Shown here piece after piece: positions 1-8,881 of a stretch of DNA of 48,691 bases. Location of the stretch: assembly GCA_002257205.1 (NCBI GenBank), contig NCHM01000006.1, positions 1-48,691 on the forward strand, written 5' to 3'. The translations under genes were made by a program, and so were the position numbers. Positions within the stretch are counted from its first letter, which is position 1. The number at the start of each line of letters is the position of its first letter. This stretch comes from Rhizobiales bacterium 24-66-13 (GTDB lineage Bacteria > Pseudomonadota > Alphaproteobacteria > Rhizobiales > Xanthobacteraceae). The notes beneath the pieces are model-generated. The model was not told the DNA's origin. It saw nothing but the letters and a program-made list of their open reading frames with translations, and made no database searches.

Positions 1-336
1 AGCGATCGGTTGATCAAGGAACGCCCGGCGGATCTCGTTGCCTATTATCGAGGGTTGAACCAGAGTCTGATTTCTATCTCGCAGGATCCCGCATCCTTCG
101 AGCAATGGGCACGCGAATTTTTTCCCGACCTCGAAGCCACCCTGTTTGCGCGCGCCTTTGCCAATAATTCCAAAATATACATGAATAACCCCCGCATCAC
201 GGAAGATCAGTTTCTCCGGAATATAGAATTTATGCACAAGCAGACGCTTGCGAAGCGAGACCCGCGCATACCCGACGGATTTGCCTTCATGAATGTGGTC
301 GATCCGCAGATCGCGGACGCCAGCGATAAAAAATAA
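1..336 (+). CDS. ABC transporter substrate-binding protein, SsuA/NMT1-like (C-terminal part)
   Basis: The reading frame is open from the first base of the window, so this is the last 111 residues of a longer protein. A TTG at position 10 could be mistaken for a start, but no ribosome site precedes it. The helical tail contains the stretch DLVAYYRGLNQSLISI, as in the C-terminal lobe of periplasmic nitrate/sulfonate/taurine-type binding proteins, which capture a small solute and hand it to the permease. The ATPase and permease of the same transporter follow directly on the same strand, which is the main support. The ligand cannot be told; the N-terminal lobe and signal peptide lie outside the window. 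Confidence 0.7.
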   Translation, partial: SDRLIKERPADLVAYYRGLNQSLISISQDPASFEQWAREFFPDLEATLFARAFANNSKIYMNNPRITEDQFLRNIEFMHKQTLAKRDPRIPDGFAFMNVVDPQIADASDKK

Positions 337-384
337 GAAGCCGTGACGTTCAATCATGGTCACCGGGGAGAGGGCAGTCGGGCG

Positions 385-1149
385 ATGATTACGGTTTCCA
401 ATGTCTCGAAGACATTTCCCACAAAAGAGGGGCCGCGCGAAGTCCTGCTGCCGGTGGATCTGCGCATAGAGAAGGGGGAGTTCGTCGCCTTTGTCGGCCC
501 GAGCGGGTGCGGAAAATCGACGCTGCTGAACATGATTGGCGGCCTCATCACGCCGAGTACGGGCGTGATTTCTCACCAGGGGATCAATGTGACGCGGCCG
601 AATACCAATGTCGGCTATATGACGCAAGCGGAAAGCCTGCTTCCGTGGCGTACGGCTTTCGAGAATGTGGAACTCCCGCTGAAATTGAGGGGCGCACAGC
701 CGACGAAGAGGCGCAAGCGCGTCGAACAGCTTCTCGCTTCGGTCGGCCTGTCGGATTTCGCCAAATCCTATCCAAACGAATTGTCCGGCGGGATGAGAAA
801 GCGCGTCGCGCTGGCACAGGTTCTCGCCTACGATCCAGAGACCATTCTCATGGACGAGCCATTCGGAGCCCTCGACGCTCAGCTTAAAATGGTCATGCAG
901 AATGAAATTCTTCAGCTTCACGAAGCATCACACAAAACATTTGTGTTCGTTACCCATGATCTGAGTGAGGCGATTGCCTTGGCGGATCGCATCATTATTT
1001 TTTCAGCGCGGCCGGGACACATCAAGGCGGAGCGGTCGATACCATTGAGCCGGCCCCGGGACGTATTCCGCGCCCGCTTCCATAGCGAATTTCAGGAAAT
1101 TTACGAGGACCTCTGGAACCAGCTTGCGCCGGAAATTTCGACCAACTAG
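385..1149 (+). CDS. ABC transporter ATP-binding protein, SsuB/TauB-like
   Basis: This is the cytoplasmic ATPase subunit of a nitrate/sulfonate/taurine-family importer, about 254 aa. Walker A (GPSGCGKST) lies at residues 38-46. The Q-loop region (MTQAESLLPW), the signature LSGGMRKRVALAQ, Walker B (ILMDEPFGALD) and the switch histidine (FVTHD) are all intact. The ATG at 385 is preferred because a purine-rich GGGGAGAGGG run lies upstream and the protein then opens with MITVSNVSKTF, as in relatives; a GTG at 343 would add 14 poorly conserved residues. It sits between the binding protein and the permease in one probable operon. The family is certain, the substrate is not. Confidence 0.9.
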   Translation: MITVSNVSKTFPTKEGPREVLLPVDLRIEKGEFVAFVGPSGCGKSTLLNMIGGLITPSTGVISHQGINVTRPNTNVGYMTQAESLLPWRTAFENVELPLKLRGAQPTKRRKRVEQLLASVGLSDFAKSYPNELSGGMRKRVALAQVLAYDPETILMDEPFGALDAQLKMVMQNEILQLHEASHKTFVFVTHDLSEAIALADRIIIFSARPGHIKAERSIPLSRPRDVFRARFHSEFQEIYEDLWNQLAPEISTN

Positions 1150-1178
1150 CCGCTAAACTGTATTCAGAGGTTAAATCA

Positions 1179-1931
1179 ATGGCGTATAGGGCTTGGGTTC
1201 TGTTCCTGCAGGTCCTCCTTGGAGTCACCTTTATCGGACTTTGGGAGTTCGCGTCGGGGCGGCTGATCGATCCCTTCTTCATCTCGTCGCCCTCAGCCGT
1301 ATGGCTCAAACTCGTTTCCTGGGCCGAGAGCGGAATATTGGTGCTTCATCTCAGCTATACCCTTTATGCGACGAGCGTGGGGTTTGTCATCGGCGCGTGC
1401 GGCGGTTTCGGCTTCGGTTTCGTGATGGGTCGCAGCCAGTTTCTGTCCGACGTCATAAGTCCCTATATTACGGCTCTTTATTGCCTTCCAAAGATCGCGC
1501 TCGCGCCGCTCATCATCATGTGGTTCGGCATCGGCATCGGGTCGAAAATCGCCATGAGCGCCATCGTCGTCTTCTTCCTCGTATTCTTGAACACCTATTC
1601 GGGTGTGCGCGAGGTGAATGTGGTCCACCTTAATGCGCTCCGCATCATGGGCGCCGGGGAAGGCCGCCTTCTGCGTTATGTGGTGGTGCCTTCTGCCATG
1701 TCATGGGTGCTCGCCGGCCTGAAGGTCTCGGTACCTTATGCCCTCATTGGTACGGTGGTGGGCGAACTGATGTCGTCGAACCGGGGGGTCGGTTTCCTGA
1801 TTGCGCAGGCGTCCGGCATCTTCGATACGCCCGGCGTGTTCGCCGGGCTCGTCTTGCTGGCGAGCGTCGGCGTCATCGTCAATTCGGCGTTGAATGCGTT
1901 CGAAGCGCACGTGCTTCGCTGGAAACGGTGA
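1179..1931 (+). CDS. ABC transporter permease, SsuC/TauC-like
   Basis: A 250-aa integral membrane protein with about six hydrophobic segments. It carries the cytoplasmic EAA-type loop around ALRIMGAGEGRLLRYVVVP, which docks on the ATPase, and the family string YCLPKIALAPLIIMWFGIGI near the middle. AGAGG at 1166-1170 sits 8 bases before the ATG. It begins 29 bases after the ATPase gene and is followed 51 bases later by the first GGT-like hydrolase, so the transporter and the hydrolase are probably transcribed together. It closely resembles the second SsuC-like permease at 16953-17741, so the two transporters are paralogous. Confidence 0.88.
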   Translation: MAYRAWVLFLQVLLGVTFIGLWEFASGRLIDPFFISSPSAVWLKLVSWAESGILVLHLSYTLYATSVGFVIGACGGFGFGFVMGRSQFLSDVISPYITALYCLPKIALAPLIIMWFGIGIGSKIAMSAIVVFFLVFLNTYSGVREVNVVHLNALRIMGAGEGRLLRYVVVPSAMSWVLAGLKVSVPYALIGTVVGELMSSNRGVGFLIAQASGIFDTPGVFAGLVLLASVGVIVNSALNAFEAHVLRWKR

Positions 1932-1982
1932 TCGGAATCTCCAGCTGCCTCATCTGATCTCCGACTCACGGACGAGGACGTC

Positions 1983-3749
1983 ATGTCTATTGATTCAGTC
2001 TCACAATCCATTATCGCGCAGGAAAGCGCATTCAAGGCGTGGCGCCCGGTCATCACCGGCGCCACGCACGCGGTGTCCACGGGCCATTATCTGGCCAGCG
2101 AAGCGGCATTTCAGATCCTCGAACGCGGCGGGAATGCCATAGATGCCGGCGTCGCGGCCGGTCTTGTGCTTGCGGTCGTCCATAGCGACCAGGTGAACGT
2201 GGCCGGCGTCGCCCCCATGATCATCAAGCTGGCCGGCGTCGACGACCCCATCACGATCGACGGCCTCGGCACATGGCCGAAGGCGGCGACTTGTGCCTTC
2301 TATGAGGAACATCATGCCGGAGAGATCCCCGAAGGGGTTCTGCGCACGGTGGTGCCGGCGGCGCCCGCCGCTTATCTTGAAGCATTGAAGCGATACGGCA
2401 CGCTGTCTTTCGGCGAGGTCGCCACCTACGCCGCGCGTTTCGCGTCCGAAGGCTTCTTCATGTATCCCTTTCTCTGCGACCAACTGGCTATCGTGGAGCA
2501 GAAGCTCCAGCGCTGGCCCTCCAATCGCGAGATCTATCTGCCAGGCGGCAAGGTCCCGGAGGTGGGCGAACTGTTCATTCAGGCTGACCTCGGCCGCACC
2601 CTGCACCATATGATCGACCAGGAGCACGCCGCTCTCGCCGAAGAGGGCAGCCGGTTCGACGGACTCCAAGCCGTGCACAATGCGTTTTATCGCGGCGACA
2701 TCATGCGCGCGATCATCGCGACCCAGGAAGAGCACGGCGGCTTCTTGACCGCGCAGGACATGGCGGATTTCCAGGTGAAGACTGCGCCCGCCTTGCGTAC
2801 GGATATCGCGGGCCACATCGTCCATACCTGCGGCTTCTGGTGCCAAGGGCCGGCCCTGATCCAGGCGATCAACCTCTTGTCCGGCTTCGATCTCATGGCG
2901 ATGGGGCACAATTCGGTTGCCTATATCCACCATGTCGCCGAGGCGTTGAAGCTGACTTTTGCGGATCGCGAAGCGTTCTATGGCGATCCGGATTTCGTGG
3001 ACGTCCCCGCCGAGATTCTCTTGTCGCAGGATTACGCAGCCTCTCGGCGGGAATTGATCCGGCCAGACACGGCCTGGCCGGAACTTCCCCCCAATGGGCT
3101 CGGGCGCGAAATCCCGAAGATGCCTTCGACACAGGCGGGTCCGCTCAACGAGGCCGGGCCGTTCGACACCTCTATCGTCACGGTGGTGGATCGCCACGGC
3201 AACGCCATCGCCATCACACCGAGCGATGTTGCCAGCGATACCATGGTGGTGCCTGGAACGGGGCTCGCGCCCTCGTCCCGAGGCTCGCAGTCCTGGGGCG
3301 ACCCGAAGCACCCCTCCTGCGTGGCGCCGGGCAAGAGACCGCGCCTCACCCCCAACCCCGTCATGGTCACCCGTCCTGACGGCACGGTGATGCCGATCGG
3401 CAGTCCCGGAGGCGATAGCCAGGTCCAAGCGGTGCTGCAGGTGCTGCTGAACCTGATAATCTTCGGAATGGATCCCCAGAGTGCCGTCGAGGCTCCGCGC
3501 TTCATCACCTACAGCCACCCGGATTCCTTTGCGCCCCATGCTGCATTCCCAGGGCGATTGTGCGTAGAAGGCCGCTTACCGTTTGAAACGCTCCAGGGCT
3601 TATCGGATCTGGGGCACGAAGTCGTCGTATGGCCCGAGCGCCTGTGGCGGGCGGGCGGCGTTTGTCTCGTACGGCGCGATCCGCATGGCAGAAAGCTTGA
3701 GGCGTCGGCCGATCCGCGGCGCGCGGCCGCCTATGCGCTCGGCTGGTAG
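1983..3749 (+). CDS. Gamma-glutamyltransferase-family Ntn hydrolase (copy 1)
   Basis: A 588-aa member of the gamma-glutamyltransferase family, whose precursors self-cleave before a threonine that then acts as nucleophile on amide bonds. The N-terminal core has the hallmark LERGGNAIDAGVAAGLVL. The small-subunit start aligns at TSIVTVVDRHGNA, so Thr396 is the likely nucleophile; the usual TTH is TSI here. The glycine-rich IGSPGGDSQVQ stretch near the C-terminus is kept. No signal peptide is visible, unlike periplasmic E. coli Ggt, so it is probably cytoplasmic and acts on the compound imported by the transporter upstream. It could be a hydrolase or acylase of another amide rather than a true transpeptidase. 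Confidence 0.85.
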   Translation: MSIDSVSQSIIAQESAFKAWRPVITGATHAVSTGHYLASEAAFQILERGGNAIDAGVAAGLVLAVVHSDQVNVAGVAPMIIKLAGVDDPITIDGLGTWPKAATCAFYEEHHAGEIPEGVLRTVVPAAPAAYLEALKRYGTLSFGEVATYAARFASEGFFMYPFLCDQLAIVEQKLQRWPSNREIYLPGGKVPEVGELFIQADLGRTLHHMIDQEHAALAEEGSRFDGLQAVHNAFYRGDIMRAIIATQEEHGGFLTAQDMADFQVKTAPALRTDIAGHIVHTCGFWCQGPALIQAINLLSGFDLMAMGHNSVAYIHHVAEALKLTFADREAFYGDPDFVDVPAEILLSQDYAASRRELIRPDTAWPELPPNGLGREIPKMPSTQAGPLNEAGPFDTSIVTVVDRHGNAIAITPSDVASDTMVVPGTGLAPSSRGSQSWGDPKHPSCVAPGKRPRLTPNPVMVTRPDGTVMPIGSPGGDSQVQAVLQVLLNLIIFGMDPQSAVEAPRFITYSHPDSFAPHAAFPGRLCVEGRLPFETLQGLSDLGHEVVVWPERLWRAGGVCLVRRDPHGRKLEASADPRRAAAYALGW

Positions 3750-3769
3750 CTGCGAGGAGGTTACTTCGG

Positions 3770-4558
3770 ATGTCATCGAACCTTTCACCCGACAAACGCC
3801 TGGCACTGAAACAGCGGCTTGCCGCCGGCGAAAACCTCTGCGGCCTGTTTACGCGGCTGGACGCGAGCGAAGTCTACGAAGCGTTGGCGCTTAGCCCGAT
3901 CGATGTTGTTTTCATGGATATCGAGCACGGCGTCTTTGATCGCGCGTCCCTCAGCAGATGTGTGTTCACAGCAAGGGCCGGCGGATTGCCGGTTCTCGCT
4001 CGCTTGGCGGATTTCAATCGCAGCGACATTCATCACGCTCTTTCCGTCGGCGTAGATGGTATCGTGTTGCCGCACGCCGCTGCGCCCGGCGAAATTGCGG
4101 AGGCGACGCGATTCGCGCGTGGGCCGGCAGTGGAGCGCGCCTATGCGGGAGTGAGTCGGGCATCACGGTATCGAAGTATCTCGTGGACCGATTTCAAGAC
4201 CGAAGCCGCTGAACGTTTGCTCATTTTCGCACAGATCGACGAACCTCCGGGTGTGCAGAACGCGGCCAAAATCTGCACTCTGCCTGGCCTGGATGGGGTG
4301 TTCCTGGGCAGCATCGGCTTGTCGCTGGCAATGGGCGAAGCCTCTCCCTCGGCGCGGGCTGTGACGGATGCGATTGAGGGTGTGTGTGTGGAGGCGCGAA
4401 AGGCGGGGCTTTTTCTCGGCCTCTCCCTGCCCGACCTTGCCACAGCGGCGGCGTGGCGTTCACACGGGGTCAGCCTATTTCTTGTCGATAGCGACCAAAG
4501 CCTTCTCATGAAAGCTGCACATGCCAGGGTCGAGCAGTTTAGGTCCCATTTTGCGTAG
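3770..4558 (+). CDS. HpcH/HpaI aldolase-family protein with altered metal site
   Basis: A 262-aa TIM-barrel protein of the class II HpaI aldolase family, whose members cleave or form 4-hydroxy-2-oxo acids to give pyruvate. A strong GAGGAGG lies 9 bases before the ATG. The acid-base pair is kept: D50 and H53 in MDIEHG, and R78, with the spacing seen in E. coli HpaI (D42, H45, R70). The two metal ligands are not. The position of Glu149 is Asp157 (in AQIDEP), and that of Asp175 is Gly183 (in LGSIGLSLAMG, where relatives have a PADL motif). The fold call is firm, but divalent-metal aldolase activity is doubtful. It is probably co-transcribed with the GGT gene 20 bases upstream. Confidence 0.82.
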   Translation: MSSNLSPDKRLALKQRLAAGENLCGLFTRLDASEVYEALALSPIDVVFMDIEHGVFDRASLSRCVFTARAGGLPVLARLADFNRSDIHHALSVGVDGIVLPHAAAPGEIAEATRFARGPAVERAYAGVSRASRYRSISWTDFKTEAAERLLIFAQIDEPPGVQNAAKICTLPGLDGVFLGSIGLSLAMGEASPSARAVTDAIEGVCVEARKAGLFLGLSLPDLATAAAWRSHGVSLFLVDSDQSLLMKAAHARVEQFRSHFA

Positions 4559-4728
4559 GCGAAGCAAGTGTCGCAAGGCAGGCGCCGTGGACGGCTTCGC
4601 TGGCCATGTGGCGCAATGCGGTTGCCAATGTGATAGGTGTATTTCAATCTACGGCTTTCTTTTGGAAAGTCCTTGCTCCTGGCGGTGCCTGGACGCAGCC
4701 GGCACCATCGTGATTTGACGGACGCATA

Positions 4729-5355
4729 ATGTTGAAACGCCATCAATCGGAAACTGTGTCTGAGCACCAACGCCTGACGGACGTGCGCGCCGGCGATCAA
4801 GAGGACGTCTTGATTGGAGAGCAAATTCGCGAGTTGCGGAAAATCAAGGGCCTTACACTGCAGGATATTGCGAATAAAGTTGGCGTCTCGGTCGGTTACC
4901 TGAGCCAAATCGAACGCAACCGTTCCAAGCTTCCTATCGGCGTTCTACGCCAGATCAGCGATGCCCTGGGTGTTCATATGAACTGGTTTTTCCAGTCCAT
5001 GCCAGATACCCCACTCGATGAGCGCGATATTGTCGTGCGCAAGTCGAATCGACGGAAGCTGACATTTACCGGCCTTGGAATTGTTGAAGAGCTTCTGTCG
5101 CCCAATTTGAGCGGACCTCTAGAATTTTTGCTCAGCACAATCGCACCCGGAGCAGATAGCGGGAATTATACCCATGACGGCGCTGAAGCGGGCTTGGTCG
5201 TCGCCGGGACGATGGACCTGTGGGTCGGCGACCGCCATTTCCGGATCGAAGAGGGGGATAGTTTTTCGTTCCGGAGCACCGAGGTGCATCGTTGCGCCAA
5301 TCCCGGCGATGTTCCCTGCCAGATTGTCTGGGTCATTACGCCGCCGCATTATTGA
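4729..5355 (+). CDS. XRE-family transcriptional regulator with C-terminal cupin domain
   Basis: A 208-aa regulator. Residues about 25-85 form an XRE helix-turn-helix with the recognition segment NKVGVSVGYLSQIERNRSKL. The C-terminal part, about residues 120-205, is a small cupin (SNGY-like turn near SGNYTHDG, then EEGDSFSFRSTEVHRCAN) that usually binds a small effector. Proteins of this layout commonly control nearby amine or amino-acid catabolism and transport genes. It lies alone between the first transporter/GGT cluster and the Pot-like operon and could govern either. A perfect 16-bp palindrome at 5846-5861, upstream of the Pot-like operon, is one possible target. Confidence 0.88.
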   Translation: MLKRHQSETVSEHQRLTDVRAGDQEDVLIGEQIRELRKIKGLTLQDIANKVGVSVGYLSQIERNRSKLPIGVLRQISDALGVHMNWFFQSMPDTPLDERDIVVRKSNRRKLTFTGLGIVEELLSPNLSGPLEFLLSTIAPGADSGNYTHDGAEAGLVVAGTMDLWVGDRHFRIEEGDSFSFRSTEVHRCANPGDVPCQIVWVITPPHY

Positions 5356-5410
5356 GCGCGGTCCGCCGTCATCTCCCCTTGGCATGTAACTTCCAGCAAT
5401 CCGGAGGCAT

Positions 5411-5429
5411 CCATCACTGCCGGTGATGG
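5411..5429. terminator. Hairpin downstream of the XRE-cupin gene
   Basis: CCATCAC-tgccg-GTGATGG is a perfect 7-bp stem with a 5-base loop, 56 bases after the stop codon of the regulator. No T-run follows, so it may be a weak or Rho-assisted terminator or only an mRNA-end stabiliser. Confidence 0.35.
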
Positions 5430-5845
5430 AGACCCGCTTCTCGAGTGCCCGGCCTGGCGGCGGGGCGGCCACCGACGCGCGCGCCGCGAGCCCGCTCCGA
5501 TCAGGCTCCTTCCGCAAAATCCGACATAGTCACGCCGGTATCCCTCTTGGCGTCTCGCTGTCGACGGGCACGCCTATTCCAGCACGCACATCTGCGCCTG
5601 CCATACCTGAACCGAAGCCCGTCTCCGCATGCGGGGTGGGGAGGCGCCACATCATGTCGCATTTGTACAACCACGTCGTCGTCTTCCTACGCGCCAAGAG
5701 ATGATTTCCAACGCTATTGTTTTCTGTATCAAGAAATAAAATCAATCAGTACTTCCGCACAAAAATATCGGTTGGGGAACCGAAGGCACAAATCACCGTC
5801 AAAAAGCTCGGGTGCCCGAAGTGGTTCGTCTGCACTGCGCGTGGA

Positions 5846-5861
5846 TCCTGCATATGCAGGA
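5846..5861. promoter_or_regulatory. 16-bp perfect palindrome upstream of the Pot-like operon
   Basis: TCCTGCATATGCAGGA is self-complementary over all 16 bases. It lies about 150 bases before the likely start of the Pot-like ATPase in an intergenic region, as expected for a dimeric regulator site. The XRE-cupin protein encoded upstream is the obvious candidate, but nothing in the sequence proves this. Confidence 0.4.
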
Positions 5862-6012
5862 GGTCTGGAAATAGACTGGCCGAAGATAAGAACGCGCCAT
5901 GCTGGCACAAACTGTCAACTGTGGACATGACGTGCCGGAAGTAAATTCGATAAGCAACAAACCAGAGGTGAAACATGCGATTTCTAAGCGCGCACAGGCG
6001 AGAGCACCTTCG

Positions 6013-7128
6013 GTGAGCGAGAATGTCAAACCTGCTCTCTCGGGTGCTCGGGCGGCCTCCGTCACGCTTCGCGATGTGACAAAGGCATACGGAAGCTTCG
6101 TTGCGGTCCACGATCTGTCTCTGGAGGTGCCGGCAGGGCAATTCGTCTCGCTCCTTGGGCCCAGTGGCTGCGGCAAGACTTCGTGTCTGCGCCTGATTGC
6201 GGGTTTCGAAACACCGACCGCCGGCCGCGTTTACGTCCGTGGCGAAGACGTCACCAATGTTCCGCCCTATCGGCGCGACCTGGGGATGGTTTTCCAGAGT
6301 TACGCCTTATTCCCCCACATGACCGTGGCGGCGAACGTGGATTTCGGCTTGCGAATGCGCGGCATCCCGAAGCCCGACCGCAAGCCCTTGGTCGAGCGCA
6401 CGCTTTCGCTCGTGAAGCTGACGCCGTTTGCGGATCGTTACCCCAAGCAGCTGTCCGGCGGGCAGCAGCAGCGCGTCGCACTGGCGCGCGCGGTCGTGTT
6501 CAAGCCCGGGGTCCTGCTGCTTGATGAATCCTTGGCCGCTCTGGACAAGTCCTTGCGCGAAGAGATGCAGACCGAATTGCGTAACCTGCAAAGACAATTG
6601 GGCATCACGGCGATTTTCGTCACGCATGATCAGGAAGAGGCGCTGACCATGTCGGATATCGTCGTCGTCATGAATGCCGGCCGCATCGAACAGAAGGGTT
6701 CGCCAGCCGAGGTTTACGAACGGCCGGAAACGGAATTCGTCGCTCGCTTCCTCGGCGCAAGCAACATCCTGAATGGACTGGTCACTGAGACGTCCGCGAC
6801 GGCAACGCGGATCCGCGTGCTCGACCGGGACATCTCCCTTCCTCCTTGCGGTGTGGCAGCAGGCCAGCGCTTGCCGGTTTCGCTGCGGCCGGAACGCATT
6901 GGCCTCGTGCGGTCGTCATCCCTGGACGCGGGAGCCTACCAGGTAACGGACGTGGTTTATCGCGGTGCTCATCGACAAATTGCGATCTCCAGGAGCGGCG
7001 AAGTGCCTCTGGTGGTCGTATCGGCGAACACAAGCGCTGAAGCTGAAATCGAGCGCGACCATTGGGTGAAGCCGATGTTCGATCCCGCGAGCGTTATTCC
7101 CCTGCGCGCCACCGCCTCGAAAGTCTAG
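6013..7128 (+). CDS. ABC transporter ATP-binding protein, PotA/FbpC-like
   Basis: The ATPase of a spermidine/putrescine- or iron-type importer, about 371 aa from the GTG at 6013. An ATG at 5899 would add 38 residues that look unlike the family N-terminus, and it has no ribosome site; GAGAG precedes the GTG at a good distance. Walker A is GPSGCGKTS, the Q-loop GMVFQSYALFPHMTV, the signature LSGGQQQRVALARA, and the switch histidine is in FVTHDQEEAL. Walker B reads LLLDESLAALD, with serine where most relatives have proline. The C-terminal 120 residues form the TOBE/MOP-like regulatory domain (SLRPERIGLV). It leads a four-gene transporter operon; the permease starts 2 bases after its stop. Confidence 0.9.
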   Translation: MSENVKPALSGARAASVTLRDVTKAYGSFVAVHDLSLEVPAGQFVSLLGPSGCGKTSCLRLIAGFETPTAGRVYVRGEDVTNVPPYRRDLGMVFQSYALFPHMTVAANVDFGLRMRGIPKPDRKPLVERTLSLVKLTPFADRYPKQLSGGQQQRVALARAVVFKPGVLLLDESLAALDKSLREEMQTELRNLQRQLGITAIFVTHDQEEALTMSDIVVVMNAGRIEQKGSPAEVYERPETEFVARFLGASNILNGLVTETSATATRIRVLDRDISLPPCGVAAGQRLPVSLRPERIGLVRSSSLDAGAYQVTDVVYRGAHRQIAISRSGEVPLVVVSANTSAEAEIERDHWVKPMFDPASVIPLRATASKV

Positions 7129-7130
7129 TG

Positions 7131-8021
7131 ATGAAAAAGCCGATACCGATAAAGGATAGATCGGATCTGCGGGCCTATCGTCAAGCCGCCCTCTTGGGCG
7201 CGCCGCCGATCGCATATCTCCTCGTATTCTTTGCGCTACCGATCCTCTACCTTTTCGTGGCCGGTCTGAAGACCCCGGATCCGACCGCGTTCATCGGTGC
7301 GGATTGGACATTTGCGAACTACACCGACATCCTGTCGGATGGATATTATCTCGGTGTCATCGTCCGCACTCTCGGCTCCGGCCTGGGCATCGTTCTGATC
7401 GCCCTCATCATCGGCTATGCGGCCGCATACAAGATGGAATCGCTGAAGCCGCAGACGAGAACCTGGTTCCTTCTGCTGTTCCTCTTTCCGCTGATGGTCA
7501 GCAACGTGGTGCGCGCCTACGGCTGGATGGCCATTTTGGGTCGGACGGGGGTGCTCAACACCTCCCTGCGGGCCGTCGGCTACGACGGCCCGCCCTTGCG
7601 GATATTGTTCAGCATGGAAGCAGTCGTCATCGGATTGATGACGATCCTCCTGCCATACATGGTGATCAGCGTCCTGAATGCCTTGAATACCATAGACCGT
7701 CGCTATCGCGAGGCCGCCGCATCGCTCGGGGCATCCCCGTGGCGCACCTTCTGGCACATAACCTTGCCGCTGAGCGCACCCGGCGTCCTGACCGGAACCT
7801 TGCTCGTCTTCTTGTTGACCTTGAGCGCTTACATCACCGTTTCGCTGCTGGGCGGCCCGCGCTTCAAGCTGCTGGTGAGCCTGGTGTTCGACGCGGTTCA
7901 GACGTTCCAATGGGCCAAGGCCAGCGTGCTCTCCTTCATCCTGCTGGCGCTCGCTCTGGGGGTCTCGGTCATTCTCATTCTGGCCCTTAGGCCTGCCGGT
8001 GCGGGAGGGCGCTCGAAATGA
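7131..8021 (+). CDS. ABC transporter permease, PotB-like
   Basis: The first membrane subunit of the Pot-like importer, 296 aa from the ATG at 7131, directly after the ATPase stop; an upstream in-frame start at 7062 would overlap the ATPase and is less likely. A basic N-terminus (MKKPIPIKDRSDLRAYR) is followed by about six hydrophobic segments. The EAA loop REAAASLGASPWRTFWHITLP, which contacts the ATPase, is near residues 200-220. The gene overlaps the next permease by 4 bases (ATGA), a sign of translational coupling. The substrate is probably a small cation or amine-like compound, but this is inference from family membership. Confidence 0.9.
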   Translation: MKKPIPIKDRSDLRAYRQAALLGAPPIAYLLVFFALPILYLFVAGLKTPDPTAFIGADWTFANYTDILSDGYYLGVIVRTLGSGLGIVLIALIIGYAAAYKMESLKPQTRTWFLLLFLFPLMVSNVVRAYGWMAILGRTGVLNTSLRAVGYDGPPLRILFSMEAVVIGLMTILLPYMVISVLNALNTIDRRYREAAASLGASPWRTFWHITLPLSAPGVLTGTLLVFLLTLSAYITVSLLGGPRFKLLVSLVFDAVQTFQWAKASVLSFILLALALGVSVILILALRPAGAGGRSK

Positions 8022-8854
8022 GCACGATCAATACCCTGCCGTCCGCGGTGCCCGCCCAGGGCCAGCTCCGACGCAACCTTGTCGCCGCCGCTTTCAACCT
8101 GGTTCTGGGGCTTTCCTGCGCCCTTGTGCTCGGCCCAATCCTCGTAATCGTGTTCGTCTCGTTCTCGAGCTCGGAGAATTTCGCATTTCCACCGCCCGCG
8201 TTGTCCTTGCGATGGTTCTCTCAATTCTTCACGACTCCGAGCCTGACCTCGGCGCTGCTGCTCAGCATGGAGATCGCCCTTCTCGCCGCGTCTGCCGCGA
8301 CACTTCTGGCCTTGCTGGCTTCCATGGCGCTGATGCGGTTGCCTTCACCGAAACTGTCCGCGTTTCTCCAAACTCTGTTCCTCGCTCCATTGGTGTTCCC
8401 CACCATCATTCTCGGCCTGTCGCTGCTTCTGTTCTACAGGGTGGCCGGAATTGACCTGACGTTCGGCCTCATCCTTGCGCACGTAACAGTCGCATTGCCT
8501 TATGCGTTCAGGGCGATCATCGCAGAACTGGCCGCCTTCGACGCAGGTCTTTCGGAAGCCGCGGCCAGCCTGGGCGCGCCTCCGCTACGGAGCCTGTGGC
8601 ACGTGACCTTGCCGTTGATCTGGCCGGGCCTTCTCTCGGGGTGGATCTTCGCTTTCGTCGTCTCGATCGGCGAGCTGAATACCTCACTGTTCTTGACAGG
8701 GCCGGGCTTTACGACGCTGCCGATCGAGGTCTTCGGATATCTGCAATTCGAAGGGGCCCAACTCGTGATCGCAGCGGCATCGACGGTGCAGATCGGCATC
8801 ATCGTCGTTCTCTTCGCGACGATCCAGAGCATCCGGTGGATCGCCGGGAAGTAA
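8018..8854 (+). CDS. ABC transporter permease, PotC-like
   Basis: The second membrane subunit of the Pot-like importer, 278 aa, with about six transmembrane segments. The EAA loop (SEAAASLGAPPLRSLWHVTLP) is the partner of the one in the preceding permease. The start ATG overlaps the stop of that gene. The binding-protein gene begins 27 bases after its stop. PotB- and PotC-type permeases form a heterodimer in the inner membrane on top of two ATPase subunits, and the gene order here (ATPase, permease, permease, binding protein) is the classical one. Confidence 0.9.
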   Translation: MSTINTLPSAVPAQGQLRRNLVAAAFNLVLGLSCALVLGPILVIVFVSFSSSENFAFPPPALSLRWFSQFFTTPSLTSALLLSMEIALLAASAATLLALLASMALMRLPSPKLSAFLQTLFLAPLVFPTIILGLSLLLFYRVAGIDLTFGLILAHVTVALPYAFRAIIAELAAFDAGLSEAAASLGAPPLRSLWHVTLPLIWPGLLSGWIFAFVVSIGELNTSLFLTGPGFTTLPIEVFGYLQFEGAQLVIAAASTVQIGIIVVLFATIQSIRWIAGK

Positions 8855-8881
8855 CACATCAACCCACGACAGGAGACGGCT

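Larger units (their letters stand above)
5356..5898. other. Intergenic region between the XRE-cupin gene and the Pot-like operon
   Basis: No convincing gene is seen in these 543 bases; the short frames present lack ribosome sites and recognisable domains. The left part is GC-rich. The right part, from about 5700, is more AT-rich, as expected for a promoter region of the operon that follows. It holds a hairpin at 5411-5429 and a palindrome at 5846-5861, described separately. Confidence 0.6.

Noticed and set aside
2001-3539. A 512-codon minus-strand frame
   Set aside because: It lies wholly antisense to the first GGT-like gene, has the His/Arg-rich composition of a shadow frame, and shows no domain.
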